Source of the DNA: a virus | Strand: one strand, 5' to 3' | DNA: 37,594 bases | IMG/VR virus record: IMGVR_UViG_3300042542_003213 | Coordinates: 1-37,594 of that record | In this document: piece after piece, positions 20,998-27,284 of the stretch | How the letters are laid out: each line of letters opens with the position of its first letter | Numbering within the stretch: position 1 is the stretch's first letter | The notes under the pieces: model-generated | What the model was told of the DNA's origin: nothing | The model's input: the letters and a program-made list of their open reading frames with translations, nothing else | Databases searched by the model: none | Translations under genes and position numbers: made by a program

Positions 20998-21069
20998 ATG
21001 CGGCGGCCTCGCTTGCGATCCGCGACGAATTGCAAACCCGGTGGCTGGGGACACAACTAGGGATCGAAG

Positions 21070-21086
21070 GGAATCATCTTGATTCC
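21070..21086. promoter_or_regulatory. Inverted repeat upstream of the inserted gene
   Basis: GGAATCA (21070-21076) and TGATTCC (21080-21086) are perfect complements around TCT. The surrounding 170 bases between the helicase remnant and the next ATG have no convincing gene and are A+T-richer than flanks. The site could be an operator or a short hairpin controlling an autonomously expressed inserted gene. Confidence 0.45.
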
Positions 21087-21170
21087 TGAAAGTGAAAATG
21101 AGACAAAGACGGGAGGAACGTAGGGTTGGACGCGCATGATCGCCGCATCGATCCTTCAAGGACATGCATA

Positions 21171-21719
21171 ATGGCACTTTCGGTCATAAACACTGAGGCT
21201 CCCAATCGCATGGGCGCGGTGCTCGACTGGGCATCGATTCAGTGGGCTCAATTTGAACATGACGAGAAGTACCATCGGGAGATTAGCCGGCTCTCGGTGC
21301 AAGACCGCTTGCGCCACATGGCCCTTCATTTCGCAAAGTATGCCGGTCGCCTAAATGACCGCCCAACTGACGAAGTTGTAAAGAAGACCGCGGTCGATAC
21401 CCTGATCATTGCCATTTCCTGCGCCAATATCCTCAACATGGACTTGAGCAAGAAATCGCTCATAGCGATCGGCAAAGAGGTCAATAACAGCGAATTTTCG
21501 AGATTGCTCATTGTCGCTGCTGGAAAGATGGCGGGCGCGTGCGAGCGCATTGACCATCTCGAAGATTTTCCTTTTCGAAAGGTGATCGCAGAACAAGTCG
21601 AAGTTATCTTGTCTACTGCGCTTGCCTTTCTAATCGATAATGGCTGGAATGTCGTTTCCGAGATGAACGACCGGCTTTCCGGGGTGAAAGAAAAATCTAT
21701 CTTTCACGGTAAGTTGTAA
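21171..21719 (+). CDS. Inserted gene of unknown function (182 aa), possibly MazG-like
   Basis: Start at ATG 21171 with AAGGA eight bases upstream. The sequence is visibly lower in G+C than all neighbours. It is helical: 'LSVQDRLRHMALHFAKYAGR', 'KKTAVDTLIIAISCANILNM', 'IAEQVEVILSTALAFLIDNG'. The first two segments resemble the spacing of all-alpha NTP pyrophosphatases (MazG-like). However, the metal-binding E-x-x-E is not evident, so any such fold would be degenerate or different. It sits exactly where a helicase-methylase gene has been lost, with its own possible regulatory repeat, so it looks like an acquired accessory gene (moron). Confidence 0.65.
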   Translation: MALSVINTEAPNRMGAVLDWASIQWAQFEHDEKYHREISRLSVQDRLRHMALHFAKYAGRLNDRPTDEVVKKTAVDTLIIAISCANILNMDLSKKSLIAIGKEVNNSEFSRLLIVAAGKMAGACERIDHLEDFPFRKVIAEQVEVILSTALAFLIDNGWNVVSEMNDRLSGVKEKSIFHGKL

Positions 21720-21728
21720 GCTCGCGCA

Positions 21729-22310
21729 ATGGCGTTCTGGGGTGGCGCGAAGATCCTTATTGAGGTCGAAAAGCAAGGGATTGTGCAGCCCTTTTGCAAA
21801 GACCAGATTGATTGTTCTGCATACACATTGACGCGCGTGATGAAGCCGGGGCGTATTGCCTGCGTCCATTGCACCGACTTGCCGATGCGCAAGGGCCGCG
21901 ATGGAGCAATCGGGCTGCAAGACTTTAGCGGCGATCTGATAAATGCGCACACTGAAGCGGGCCTAATCTATCATGGCCGTGCGACGATATGGAAAGACCC
22001 CGTAGTCGAGATGCAGCGCACCAAGGCTCTCGGGTTGCTGTATAAGCAGATCCGCAAGCTGTGGCCCATGATTGCCGATCTAAAGCGCCAGGTGCCGGAC
22101 ATGACCCCGTTCACTGCCGAGCAAATCAAGCTGCGGTTTCTTAACGCGCTAGGTGTGGAAATGCAATTTCTGCCAGCGATTGAAGGGCAAGGCGTCTTTC
22201 CCGTGGGCCTGCGCAGCTCAACGCTGACGAAAGAACAATTCGCCGGATTGATCGAGCTGCTTTACGCATACGGGGCGCAGCATGGCGTGGTGTGGAGCGA
22301 CCCCGAATAG
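21729..22310 (+). CDS. Chimera: DNA methylase piece fused in frame to NinB C-terminus
   Basis: 193 residues. Residues about 30-105 match the C-terminal half of phage DNA methylases linked to helicases: 'LTRVMKPGRIACVHCTDLPM', 'RKGRDGAIGLQDFSGDLI', 'YHGRATIWKDPVVEMQRTKA'. At 'GLLYKQ' it switches to 'RKLWPMIADLKRQV' and continues as NinB to 'WSDPE'. The switch coincides with AAGCAG, shared with the intact ninB. Upstream methylase motifs (the SAM-binding DPF/GxG and DPPY) are missing, so methylation is unlikely. The NinB half also lacks about 39 N-terminal residues. The open frame is intact, suggesting recent formation or a retained use. Confidence 0.8.
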   Translation: MAFWGGAKILIEVEKQGIVQPFCKDQIDCSAYTLTRVMKPGRIACVHCTDLPMRKGRDGAIGLQDFSGDLINAHTEAGLIYHGRATIWKDPVVEMQRTKALGLLYKQIRKLWPMIADLKRQVPDMTPFTAEQIKLRFLNALGVEMQFLPAIEGQGVFPVGLRSSTLTKEQFAGLIELLYAYGAQHGVVWSDPE

Positions 22311-22438
22311 CAACCCTCGGGAACTACGCATAGGCGCTTGCAATCAGTTGCGGGTGTGTTAGAAAGGTCGGGCGGAGAGGTGTTTGCGCGCCTGCTCCGC
22401 CCTATCATCAACGCGAAGGAACCGCGCCTATGACTTCC
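22044..22438 (+). repeat. Duplicated ninB segment, copy B
   Basis: Direct repeat of 20099-20469, starting at AAGCAG (22044) inside the chimera. It includes a hairpin at 22370-22402 and a shared leader into the next ATG (GCGCCTATG). A roughly 24-base longer stretch follows its stop codon. Recombination between copies would delete the intervening 1.9 kb and leave a normal ninB followed by the 60-residue gene. Confidence 0.8.
22370..22402 (+). ncRNA. Intergenic hairpin after ninB, copy B (covaries with copy A)
   Basis: Outer arms GGGCGGAG (22370-22377) and CTCCGCCC (22395-22402) pair perfectly, with a compensating change relative to copy A (G-C to A-T pair). Inner arms GGTG and CGCC pair with one T-G wobble. 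Total length is 33 bases in both copies. Paired changes in both arms are evidence that the structure, not just the sequence, is maintained. Confidence 0.6.
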
Positions 22439-22612
22439 GAATATGATACCGCTAGCAGTGCGCCTGCGCAAGGGCTGGTTGACCCTATCATCACAAACGC
22501 CCGCATTGCCAACTGGCACGCCGAGATCGAGCGCAAACTTGCGGCGCGTAGGGCATTGCGTCCTGCCCGCTCCGATGCCGCACGCAAAGGCTGGGAGGTG
22601 CGCCGTGGCTGA
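22430..22612 (+). CDS. Small hypothetical protein (60 aa)
   Basis: ATG 22430 lies in the same leader that precedes the helicase fragment at 20461, and their first codons are similar. The product (MTSEYDTASSAPAQGLVDPI) continues with a basic helix (HAEIERKLAARRALRPARSD). Its end overlaps the next GTG by eight bases. Function unknown. It is the gene that would directly follow ninB if the rearranged segment were lost. Confidence 0.65.
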   Translation: MTSEYDTASSAPAQGLVDPIITNARIANWHAEIERKLAARRALRPARSDAARKGWEVRRG

Positions 22613-22847
22613 CCCCCCGCGCAAACTTGACGCCGTGTTGGCCGCGATGCGCGCCGATAACTGGCGTGAGGCAATTTTGCTTGCCGCTAAGTTCCCGCGC
22701 CTCGGCGCACAGGAAAAGGCGATCACCCGCGCCCGCGAGGCGCTGCTGCGCCCTGATTTTCAGAAACAACTAGGCCGCGAACCTGCTGCGCTGATCGAAG
22801 CGGGCAAGGCGGCACTCATCGAAAGGTATGGCGATGCAGGAAACTGA
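22605..22847 (+). CDS. Small helical protein (80 aa), GTG start
   Basis: GTG 22605 overlaps the previous stop. The product starts MADPPRKLDAVLAAMRADNW and includes 'REAILLAAKFPRLGAQEKAI' and 'REPAALIEAGKAALIERYGD'. This helical pattern is common in replication regions of alphaproteobacterial phages, next to helicase and methylase genes. Exact role unknown. Confidence 0.72.
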   Translation: MADPPRKLDAVLAAMRADNWREAILLAAKFPRLGAQEKAITRAREALLRPDFQKQLGREPAALIEAGKAALIERYGDAGN

Positions 22848-23148
22848 CTTGTTCGGGGAGCCCGTCGTTAACGGCCACAAATCCGTGCTGGCGAGGACGT
22901 TTGATTACCCGCCCTTTTCTGTCCTCAATGCCCGCGAAGGCTGGTGGCAGGAGCGCAAGCGGCAATGGCTTGCGCTGGGCATTAAAAGCGAGGTCGGGCG
23001 CGGTGGCGATATGCTTGGCAACGGGGGGGGGGCTGACATGGGGGGACAGCCCGCAGATCACGGAGCGCGGCCTCAATTTCTACAGGAAACAAAAGGCTGC
23101 GTCACTTTCGGCGCAAGGCTCGGCAAATTCCGGCGAGGTGCAAGATGA
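22834..23148 (+). CDS. N-terminal part of a frameshifted DNA methyltransferase
   Basis: Start at ATG 22834, with GAAAGG seven bases upstream (the ATG at 22828 is too close). The first 66 residues are family-like (ETDLFGEPVV, 'YPPFSVLNAREGWWQERKRQ', 'WLALGIKSEVGRG'), the usual opening of phage N4/N6 methyltransferases. Then a run of ten G (23023-23032) puts the sequence out of frame: the family-like continuation 'LTWGDSPQITERGLNFYRKQ' is in the next frame. As read, the protein ends with an unrelated tail at 23148. See the C-terminal part at 23216. Confidence 0.7.
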   Translation: MQETDLFGEPVVNGHKSVLARTFDYPPFSVLNAREGWWQERKRQWLALGIKSEVGRGGDMLGNGGGADMGGQPADHGARPQFLQETKGCVTFGARLGKFRRGAR

Positions 23149-23219
23149 CTAAGCAATACGCACGCACCTTCGGGCAAGACCTAATGCGCGGCGAACACCG
23201 CGTAGGGGGGGGCAAGTGA
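23145..23219 (+). pseudogene. Middle fragment of the frameshifted methyltransferase
   Basis: A 24-codon frame (MTKQYARTFGQDLMRGEHRV then GGGK) lies between the two larger methyltransferase parts and stops just after a run of eight G (23205-23212). Its content fits the linker of the same enzyme. It could also be a tiny overlapping gene, since its ATG overlaps the stop of the preceding frame, but a fragment is more likely. Confidence 0.45.
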
Positions 23220-24010
23220 GCGCGCCCGCAACAGACTTGGCCGCACGTAAGGCTTGCCCCGGCGGGCATAGCGGCTCGCCCTTGTCTGCTTACACTGTCA
23301 GCGAAGAAAGCGGCAGCGGCACCAGCATTTTTGACCCCGTGCTTACTGAGCTTTGCTACCGTTGGTTTTGCCCGCCGGGGGGCGTAATTGCCGACCCCTT
23401 CGCGGGCGGCAGCGTGCGCGGCATCGTCGCAAGCGTCCTCGGCTTCCAATATCACGGATTTGAATTGCGGCCCGAACAGGTTGCGGCAAACGAAGCGCAA
23501 GCAGCGGCTATTACGCCGGACTGCCCGCCGCGCTGGTATTGCGGCGATAGCGCGGAAACCCTGCCCGCATGGGGCGGCGCTGCTGACTTCCTGTTTAGCT
23601 GCCCGCCTTACGGCGATTTAGAAGTCTACAGCGACTTGCCGGAAGACCTTAGCGCAATGCCGCACGAGGAATTTCTGCACAGCTACAAGCGTATCATTGC
23701 GGCAGGAGTTGCAAAACTAAAGCCTGACCGTTTTGCTTGCTTCGTTGTGGGGGACTACCGATGCAAGAAGGGCTTTTACCGCAACTTTACGGGCGCAACG
23801 GTTGAGGCGTTCGAGGCGGCGGGTGCGCGGCTTTATAACGAGGCGATTTTGGTCACGGCGGTCGGTTCACTGCCCATTCGCATAACCAAGCAATTCAAGG
23901 CGGGGCGCAAGCTGGGCAAGACGCACCAAAACATTCTTGTTTTCTGCAAGGGCGACCCGAAGCGCGCCGCCGATGCCTGCGAAGGCCGGGAGGTGCGCCG
24001 TGACCGTTGA
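23216..24010 (+). CDS. DNA methyltransferase, C-terminal catalytic part (N4/N6 type)
   Basis: 264 residues from GTG 23216. It carries 'TSIFDPVLTELCYRWFCPPG', the SAM-binding motif DPFAGGSVRG (motif I), and the catalytic SCPPY (motif IV), followed by 'KTHQNILVFCKGDPKRA'. These are beta-class adenine/cytosine-N4 methyltransferase hallmarks. It lacks the N-terminal domain, which is upstream in other frames, separated by G10 and G8 runs. If translated alone it keeps both core motifs. The arrangement could be sequence error, real decay, or slippage-controlled expression. Confidence 0.75.
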   Translation: MSAPATDLAARKACPGGHSGSPLSAYTVSEESGSGTSIFDPVLTELCYRWFCPPGGVIADPFAGGSVRGIVASVLGFQYHGFELRPEQVAANEAQAAAITPDCPPRWYCGDSAETLPAWGGAADFLFSCPPYGDLEVYSDLPEDLSAMPHEEFLHSYKRIIAAGVAKLKPDRFACFVVGDYRCKKGFYRNFTGATVEAFEAAGARLYNEAILVTAVGSLPIRITKQFKAGRKLGKTHQNILVFCKGDPKRAADACEGREVRRDR

Positions 24011-24632
24011 AGAACTCAAATACCTGCGCTGCCCCGACAAGATCAGGGCCAACCTAATCAACATGGGCGGGCCGCGTCTTAGCATTGCCGAGATCGAGCG
24101 CCGCCTCGCACGGTTGCCGGTCAAGGTCGAGGGCGCACACATCGGCGATCCAACCGAAGGCGACGGCATAGACTTTCGCGTGCGCGGTATCGTCAAGCCG
24201 CTCCCGGCGCGGCGCGGCACATCGACCATCACTGCCGAGGAACGCAAGCGCATTGCCGAACTGGCAAAGGGCATCCCCGACAAGCCCAAGCAGAAAACAG
24301 CGGTGCTTCGCTACAAAGGCCCGCCGCCTGTTTACGGCAGCACCAACTACGCCGACAGCGTGATCGAGCGGGTCTGCGATGCGATGGATTTGCCGCGTGA
24401 GACGTTCTTTAGTGCGTCTCGGCAAAAGTATGTCGTGGCAGCTCGGTCGCTTGTCACGCGCGTCCTGCGCGACCGTAACACGGCGATATATTCCTACCCG
24501 CGCATTGCCGAGATTGTGGGCCGGAACGATCATAGCACGATGATCTGGGCATATCAGCAGTTTGACCACTACTGCACGCTCTTTCCGATCCTGCGCCCGA
24601 TTTATGACGAATTGCGGGAGGTGGGCAAGTGA
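24000..24632 (+). CDS. Protein with C-terminal DnaA domain-IV-like DNA-binding region
   Basis: 210 residues from GTG 24000, overlapping the methyltransferase end. The N-terminal half has an HTH-like stretch (INMGGPRLSIAEIERRLARL) and a basic linker. Residues about 130-205 match the DnaA C-terminal domain: 'SRQKYVVAARSLVTRVLRDR', 'SYPRIAEIVGRNDHSTMIWA', the second like the DnaA signature GGRDHTT. It has no AAA+ ATPase. It likely binds DnaA-box-like sites as a phage replication or regulatory factor, next to the O-like gene. Confidence 0.82.
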   Translation: MTVEELKYLRCPDKIRANLINMGGPRLSIAEIERRLARLPVKVEGAHIGDPTEGDGIDFRVRGIVKPLPARRGTSTITAEERKRIAELAKGIPDKPKQKTAVLRYKGPPPVYGSTNYADSVIERVCDAMDLPRETFFSASRQKYVVAARSLVTRVLRDRNTAIYSYPRIAEIVGRNDHSTMIWAYQQFDHYCTLFPILRPIYDELREVGK

Positions 24633-25351
24633 GCGCGCTTCCGTGGTTCCGGCTGTATCACCGGATTATCGACGATGAAAAGCTGCGGCTTCTTGCGTTC
24701 GAGGATCGCTGGCATTTTGTGGCGCTGTGCTGCCTCAAGGCAGACGGCCTTCTGGATGAAGAGCGCAGCCCCCTTTGGGAGCGCAAGGTTGCCGTAAAGC
24801 TGGGCGTGCAGCTTCGTGAATTGGATGAGATCAGCCGCCGATTGCACGAAGTCGGATTGATCGACGGGGGCATGAACCCGGTCGCATGGGACGAACTTCA
24901 ATACAAGAGCGACAATAGCACTCAGCGTGTTCGTGCCTTCCGAGAAAAGCAAAAGAAACAATACCGTAACAACGTGAAACGTTTCGGAAACGTTACCGTA
25001 ACGGCCCAAGAGACAGATACAGATACAGATACAGAAGCAGATACAGAAGAAGAAAAGAAAGACCCCCCAACCCCCAAGGGGGTGCAGCGGCCTGATGGTG
25101 TGTCTGCCGAGGTTTGGTCTGATTGGAAGCGGGTTCGCAAAAAGCCGATCACCGCAACTGTTCTCAAGCGCATGGAAACCGAGGCCGCAAAGGTGGGCTG
25201 GACGCTCGCTCAAGCCGTGACCGAAGCCGCCGAAAGCGGATGGCAGGGCTTCAAGGCCGAATATGTGAAAGACCGCGCGCAAGGCGGGCAATCCCGAGGC
25301 GCATCAATGAACGACATAGGCGAGGAAGTGAGGAGGCTTTATGGAATGTGA
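24629..25351 (+). CDS. O-like replication initiator / helix-turn-helix protein
   Basis: 240 residues from GTG 24629 (GTGA overlap). The N-terminal 95 residues form a winged-helix-like domain typical of phage replication proteins: 'PWFRLYHRIIDDEKLRLLAF', 'WHFVALCCLKADGLLDEERS', 'LDEISRRLHEVGLIDGG'. A central low-complexity linker follows (TDTDTDTEADTEEEKK), then a C-terminal domain (WSDWKRVRKKPITATVLKRM) ending 'EEVRRLYGM'. The linker DNA contains repeats and may be the origin, as in lambda O. The protein would bind the origin and recruit helicase. Confidence 0.78.
   Translation: MSALPWFRLYHRIIDDEKLRLLAFEDRWHFVALCCLKADGLLDEERSPLWERKVAVKLGVQLRELDEISRRLHEVGLIDGGMNPVAWDELQYKSDNSTQRVRAFREKQKKQYRNNVKRFGNVTVTAQETDTDTDTEADTEEEKKDPPTPKGVQRPDGVSAEVWSDWKRVRKKPITATVLKRMETEAAKVGWTLAQAVTEAAESGWQGFKAEYVKDRAQGGQSRGASMNDIGEEVRRLYGM
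24962..25058. other. Candidate replication origin inside the O-like gene
   Basis: Two direct copies of TACCGTAAC (24962-24970, 24994-25002) flank a perfect inverted repeat AACGTTTC-G-GAAACGTT (24978-24994), itself overlapping the palindrome GAAACGTTTC. A tandem hexanucleotide stretch (ACAGAT units, about 25013-25035) and a purine-rich segment (GAAGAAGAAAAG, 25046-25057) follow. Iterons plus an easily melted purine tract within the initiator gene is the lambda-ori layout. Inference from structure only. Confidence 0.5.
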
Positions 25352-25694
25352 TCCGATCACCGAATTGCAGCGGTGCTTTGCGCTTGTTCGCCCTGTGGGC
25401 ATGACAGACAGTGCCGCCCGCGATTGGTTGGCTGTTGCCGTTGCCGAGGTGCGGAATATTCCGCCAGCTACGTTGCAACGCGCCTGCGCCGAGGTTCGCC
25501 AGACTGCCACACATCACGGGCAGATCATTCCGGCGCTTGTGAAGGCCGCGCAAGAGGTGAGTAAGCCCGATCCGTTTGCGTGGGCGTTGGCCTGTCACCG
25601 GCCTGAGCAGACTGTTGTTGCGCTGACAGACGACCGGCAAGGCCAACCGAAGCGCCTGGGCACGCTAATCAAGCAGATTGAAACCGATGATTAA
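25341..25694 (+). CDS. Helical hypothetical protein after the O-like gene (117 aa)
   Basis: ATG 25341 overlaps the O-like gene by 11 bases. Sequence is helical: 'MTDSAARDWLAVAVAEVRNI', 'ATLQRACAEVRQTATHHGQI', and ends 'LGTLIKQIETDD'. The position right behind the initiator resembles lambda P or other helicase loaders, but no loader motif is visible, so it is only a replication-associated protein by context. Confidence 0.68.
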   Translation: MECDPITELQRCFALVRPVGMTDSAARDWLAVAVAEVRNIPPATLQRACAEVRQTATHHGQIIPALVKAAQEVSKPDPFAWALACHRPEQTVVALTDDRQGQPKRLGTLIKQIETDD

Positions 25695-25881
25695 GCCGAT
25701 CCCCGCCCCCGGCTATCAGCTTATCACCGGCAAGCAAAAGCCACCTGCATCATGGGGCGAGCGCCTGTTCACGCAACTGCGCATGGGCTGGTGCGATCCG
25801 CTGCCTTGGCCAGTTTCGACAACCGTATTCATTCACACCGGAAGCGCGGGCGATGTCGTCGCAGTGCGCAGGGAGGACTGA
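25687..25881 (+). CDS. Small hypothetical protein (64 aa)
   Basis: Start ATG 25687 (MIKPIPAPGYQLITGKQKPP) overlaps the preceding stop. It contains aromatic segments (MGWCDPLPWPVSTTVFIHTG) and ends VVAVRRED. No membrane helix or motif recognised. Confidence 0.6.
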   Translation: MIKPIPAPGYQLITGKQKPPASWGERLFTQLRMGWCDPLPWPVSTTVFIHTGSAGDVVAVRRED

Positions 25882-25883
25882 CC

Positions 25884-26069
25884 GTGACTGACCCGAATGT
25901 GTTTTCGCAGACCGATCTTTTGGAAGCCCGTGAGCTAGTCAAGACCATGCTGCCCCCGTCATTCATCAAGGCAATCGACGCTGGTGAGCTTGACGGATGG
26001 GGGTTGCACAAGCGCGCCGAGGCCATGCTGATCCAGCGGCGTAAGGATGAGGAGGCGGTCGATGGTTGA
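25884..26069 (+). CDS. Small helical protein (61 aa), GTG start with strong SD
   Basis: GTG 25884 follows GGGAGGA (25871-25877), one of the better ribosome sites in the region. It encodes MTDPNVFSQTDLLEARELVK and 'GWGLHKRAEAMLIQRRKDEE'. The last eight bases overlap the next methyltransferase start. Function unknown. Confidence 0.62.
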   Translation: MTDPNVFSQTDLLEARELVKTMLPPSFIKAIDAGELDGWGLHKRAEAMLIQRRKDEEAVDG

Positions 26070-26757
26070 GCCTGTCGTGATCGGTAATGCCACGCTTTAC
26101 CTTGGCGATTGCCGCGACGTTCTGCCGACGCTGGGCAAGGTGGACGCGGTGGTGACCGATCCGCCTTATGGGCTTGGCGACTTGTGGCAGGGTGGCGGCG
26201 GCAAGGGTAGGTCAAGCTGGGCGTTCAATCCTGCCGAGGCGCGAGGCTGGGACATAAAAGCGCCGAACTTTGTCGCGGCGATTGTTGGCGACCTGCCTGC
26301 AATTGTTTGGGGCGGGAACTACTTCGACCTGCCTTTGGCGCGCGGTTGGCTTGTGTGGGACAAAGGCATTCCCGACTTCACAACCGGTCACTCCGAATTG
26401 GCATGGACTACGCTCGATCAACCGATCCGCAACTTTAAGCTTTGCCCCAACGTAATGACGCCGACCGGCACAGACGGCAGCAAGGTTCACCCGACGCAAA
26501 AGCCGTTAGCTCTTATGCGCTGGTGCTTGGGCTTTCTCCCCGCCGCTCAAACCATCCTCGACCCCTTTATGGGCAGCGGCACCACTGGCGTTGCAGCCGT
26601 CCAGATGGGCAGGCGCTTCATCGGGATCGAACGCGAACAGCGGTATTTCGACATCGCCTGCCGCCGCATCGAGGAAGCGCAGAAACAATCCGACCTGTTC
26701 ATCGAGGCACCCAAGCCCAAGCCGGTGCAGCCTGACTTTCTGAAAGGTGCAGCATGA
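26062..26757 (+). CDS. Site-specific DNA methyltransferase (N4/N6, DPPY type)
   Basis: 231 residues from ATG 26062. Catalytic motif IV DPPYGLGD is at about residue 33. It is followed by a target region, then 'VHPTQKPLALMRWCL' and the SAM-binding motif DPFMGSGTTGVAAVQMGRRF near the C-terminus. The order IV-then-I marks a beta-type adenine or cytosine-N4 methylase. It is complete, unlike the two other methylase remnants in the window. No partner restriction gene is seen, so it probably protects phage DNA or modifies regulation. Confidence 0.92.
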   Translation: MVEPVVIGNATLYLGDCRDVLPTLGKVDAVVTDPPYGLGDLWQGGGGKGRSSWAFNPAEARGWDIKAPNFVAAIVGDLPAIVWGGNYFDLPLARGWLVWDKGIPDFTTGHSELAWTTLDQPIRNFKLCPNVMTPTGTDGSKVHPTQKPLALMRWCLGFLPAAQTILDPFMGSGTTGVAAVQMGRRFIGIEREQRYFDIACRRIEEAQKQSDLFIEAPKPKPVQPDFLKGAA

Positions 26758-27284
26758 CCCGAGCCAAGCGTAAAGCCCGCAAGCCAATCGCCGCCGAGCC
26801 AATGGACTTGCCGACACCTGAGCAGCTTAAGACCGGCGACTACATCCGCGAGTTCGTCACCGACGCCGAGAGCAACACCAAGGCAATGGCGCATCGCTGC
26901 GTGCGTGACCCCGTGCTGCGCTGGGAACGTGAACGGCGCATCACCGATATGCAGGCCAGCACGATCCGCCGGATGCAAGGGCTTTGGCAGGCTGTTTACG
27001 GCTCGCAGAAGCTAACGGGGCGCTACGGCGAGCCGGTGCCAGCATCAACGGGCGACGATGGCCTAGGGCGCGTCCTGGAGCATCGTGACGATCTGCGGCG
27101 CATCGAAGGCTACTTCGACGGGGTGACGGCTTGGTATATGGTTTTCGAGCGCGTGTGCCGTTGGGGTATGACAGGGCCAGAGGCTTGTGAGACTGCCGCA
27201 GTTAGCGAACGGGCTGCGCGTGACAAGGCGCTGGTGATTGTCCAATTTGTGGCGGATTTTATTGCAGCGAAGGAGCGTTGGTGA
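26754..27284 (+). CDS. Helical DNA-binding candidate, late-regulation region (176 aa)
   Basis: Coupled to the methyltransferase by ATGA. The basic start (MTRAKRKARKPIAAEP) precedes a helical body. The C-terminal third has 'VFERVCRWGMTGPEACETAA', then VSERAARDKALVIVQFV, a helix-turn-helix-like arrangement seen in alphaproteobacterial phage proteins of the DUF6456 kind (assignment tentative). Being just ahead of the zinc-ribbon/HTH gene and the terminase, it may regulate late genes. Confidence 0.65.
   Translation: MTRAKRKARKPIAAEPMDLPTPEQLKTGDYIREFVTDAESNTKAMAHRCVRDPVLRWERERRITDMQASTIRRMQGLWQAVYGSQKLTGRYGEPVPASTGDDGLGRVLEHRDDLRRIEGYFDGVTAWYMVFERVCRWGMTGPEACETAAVSERAARDKALVIVQFVADFIAAKERW

Noticed and set aside
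23145-23219. Treating the 24-codon frame as an independent gene
   Set aside because: Its content fits the linker of the flanking methyltransferase and it ends at a poly-G tract, so a frameshift fragment is more likely.
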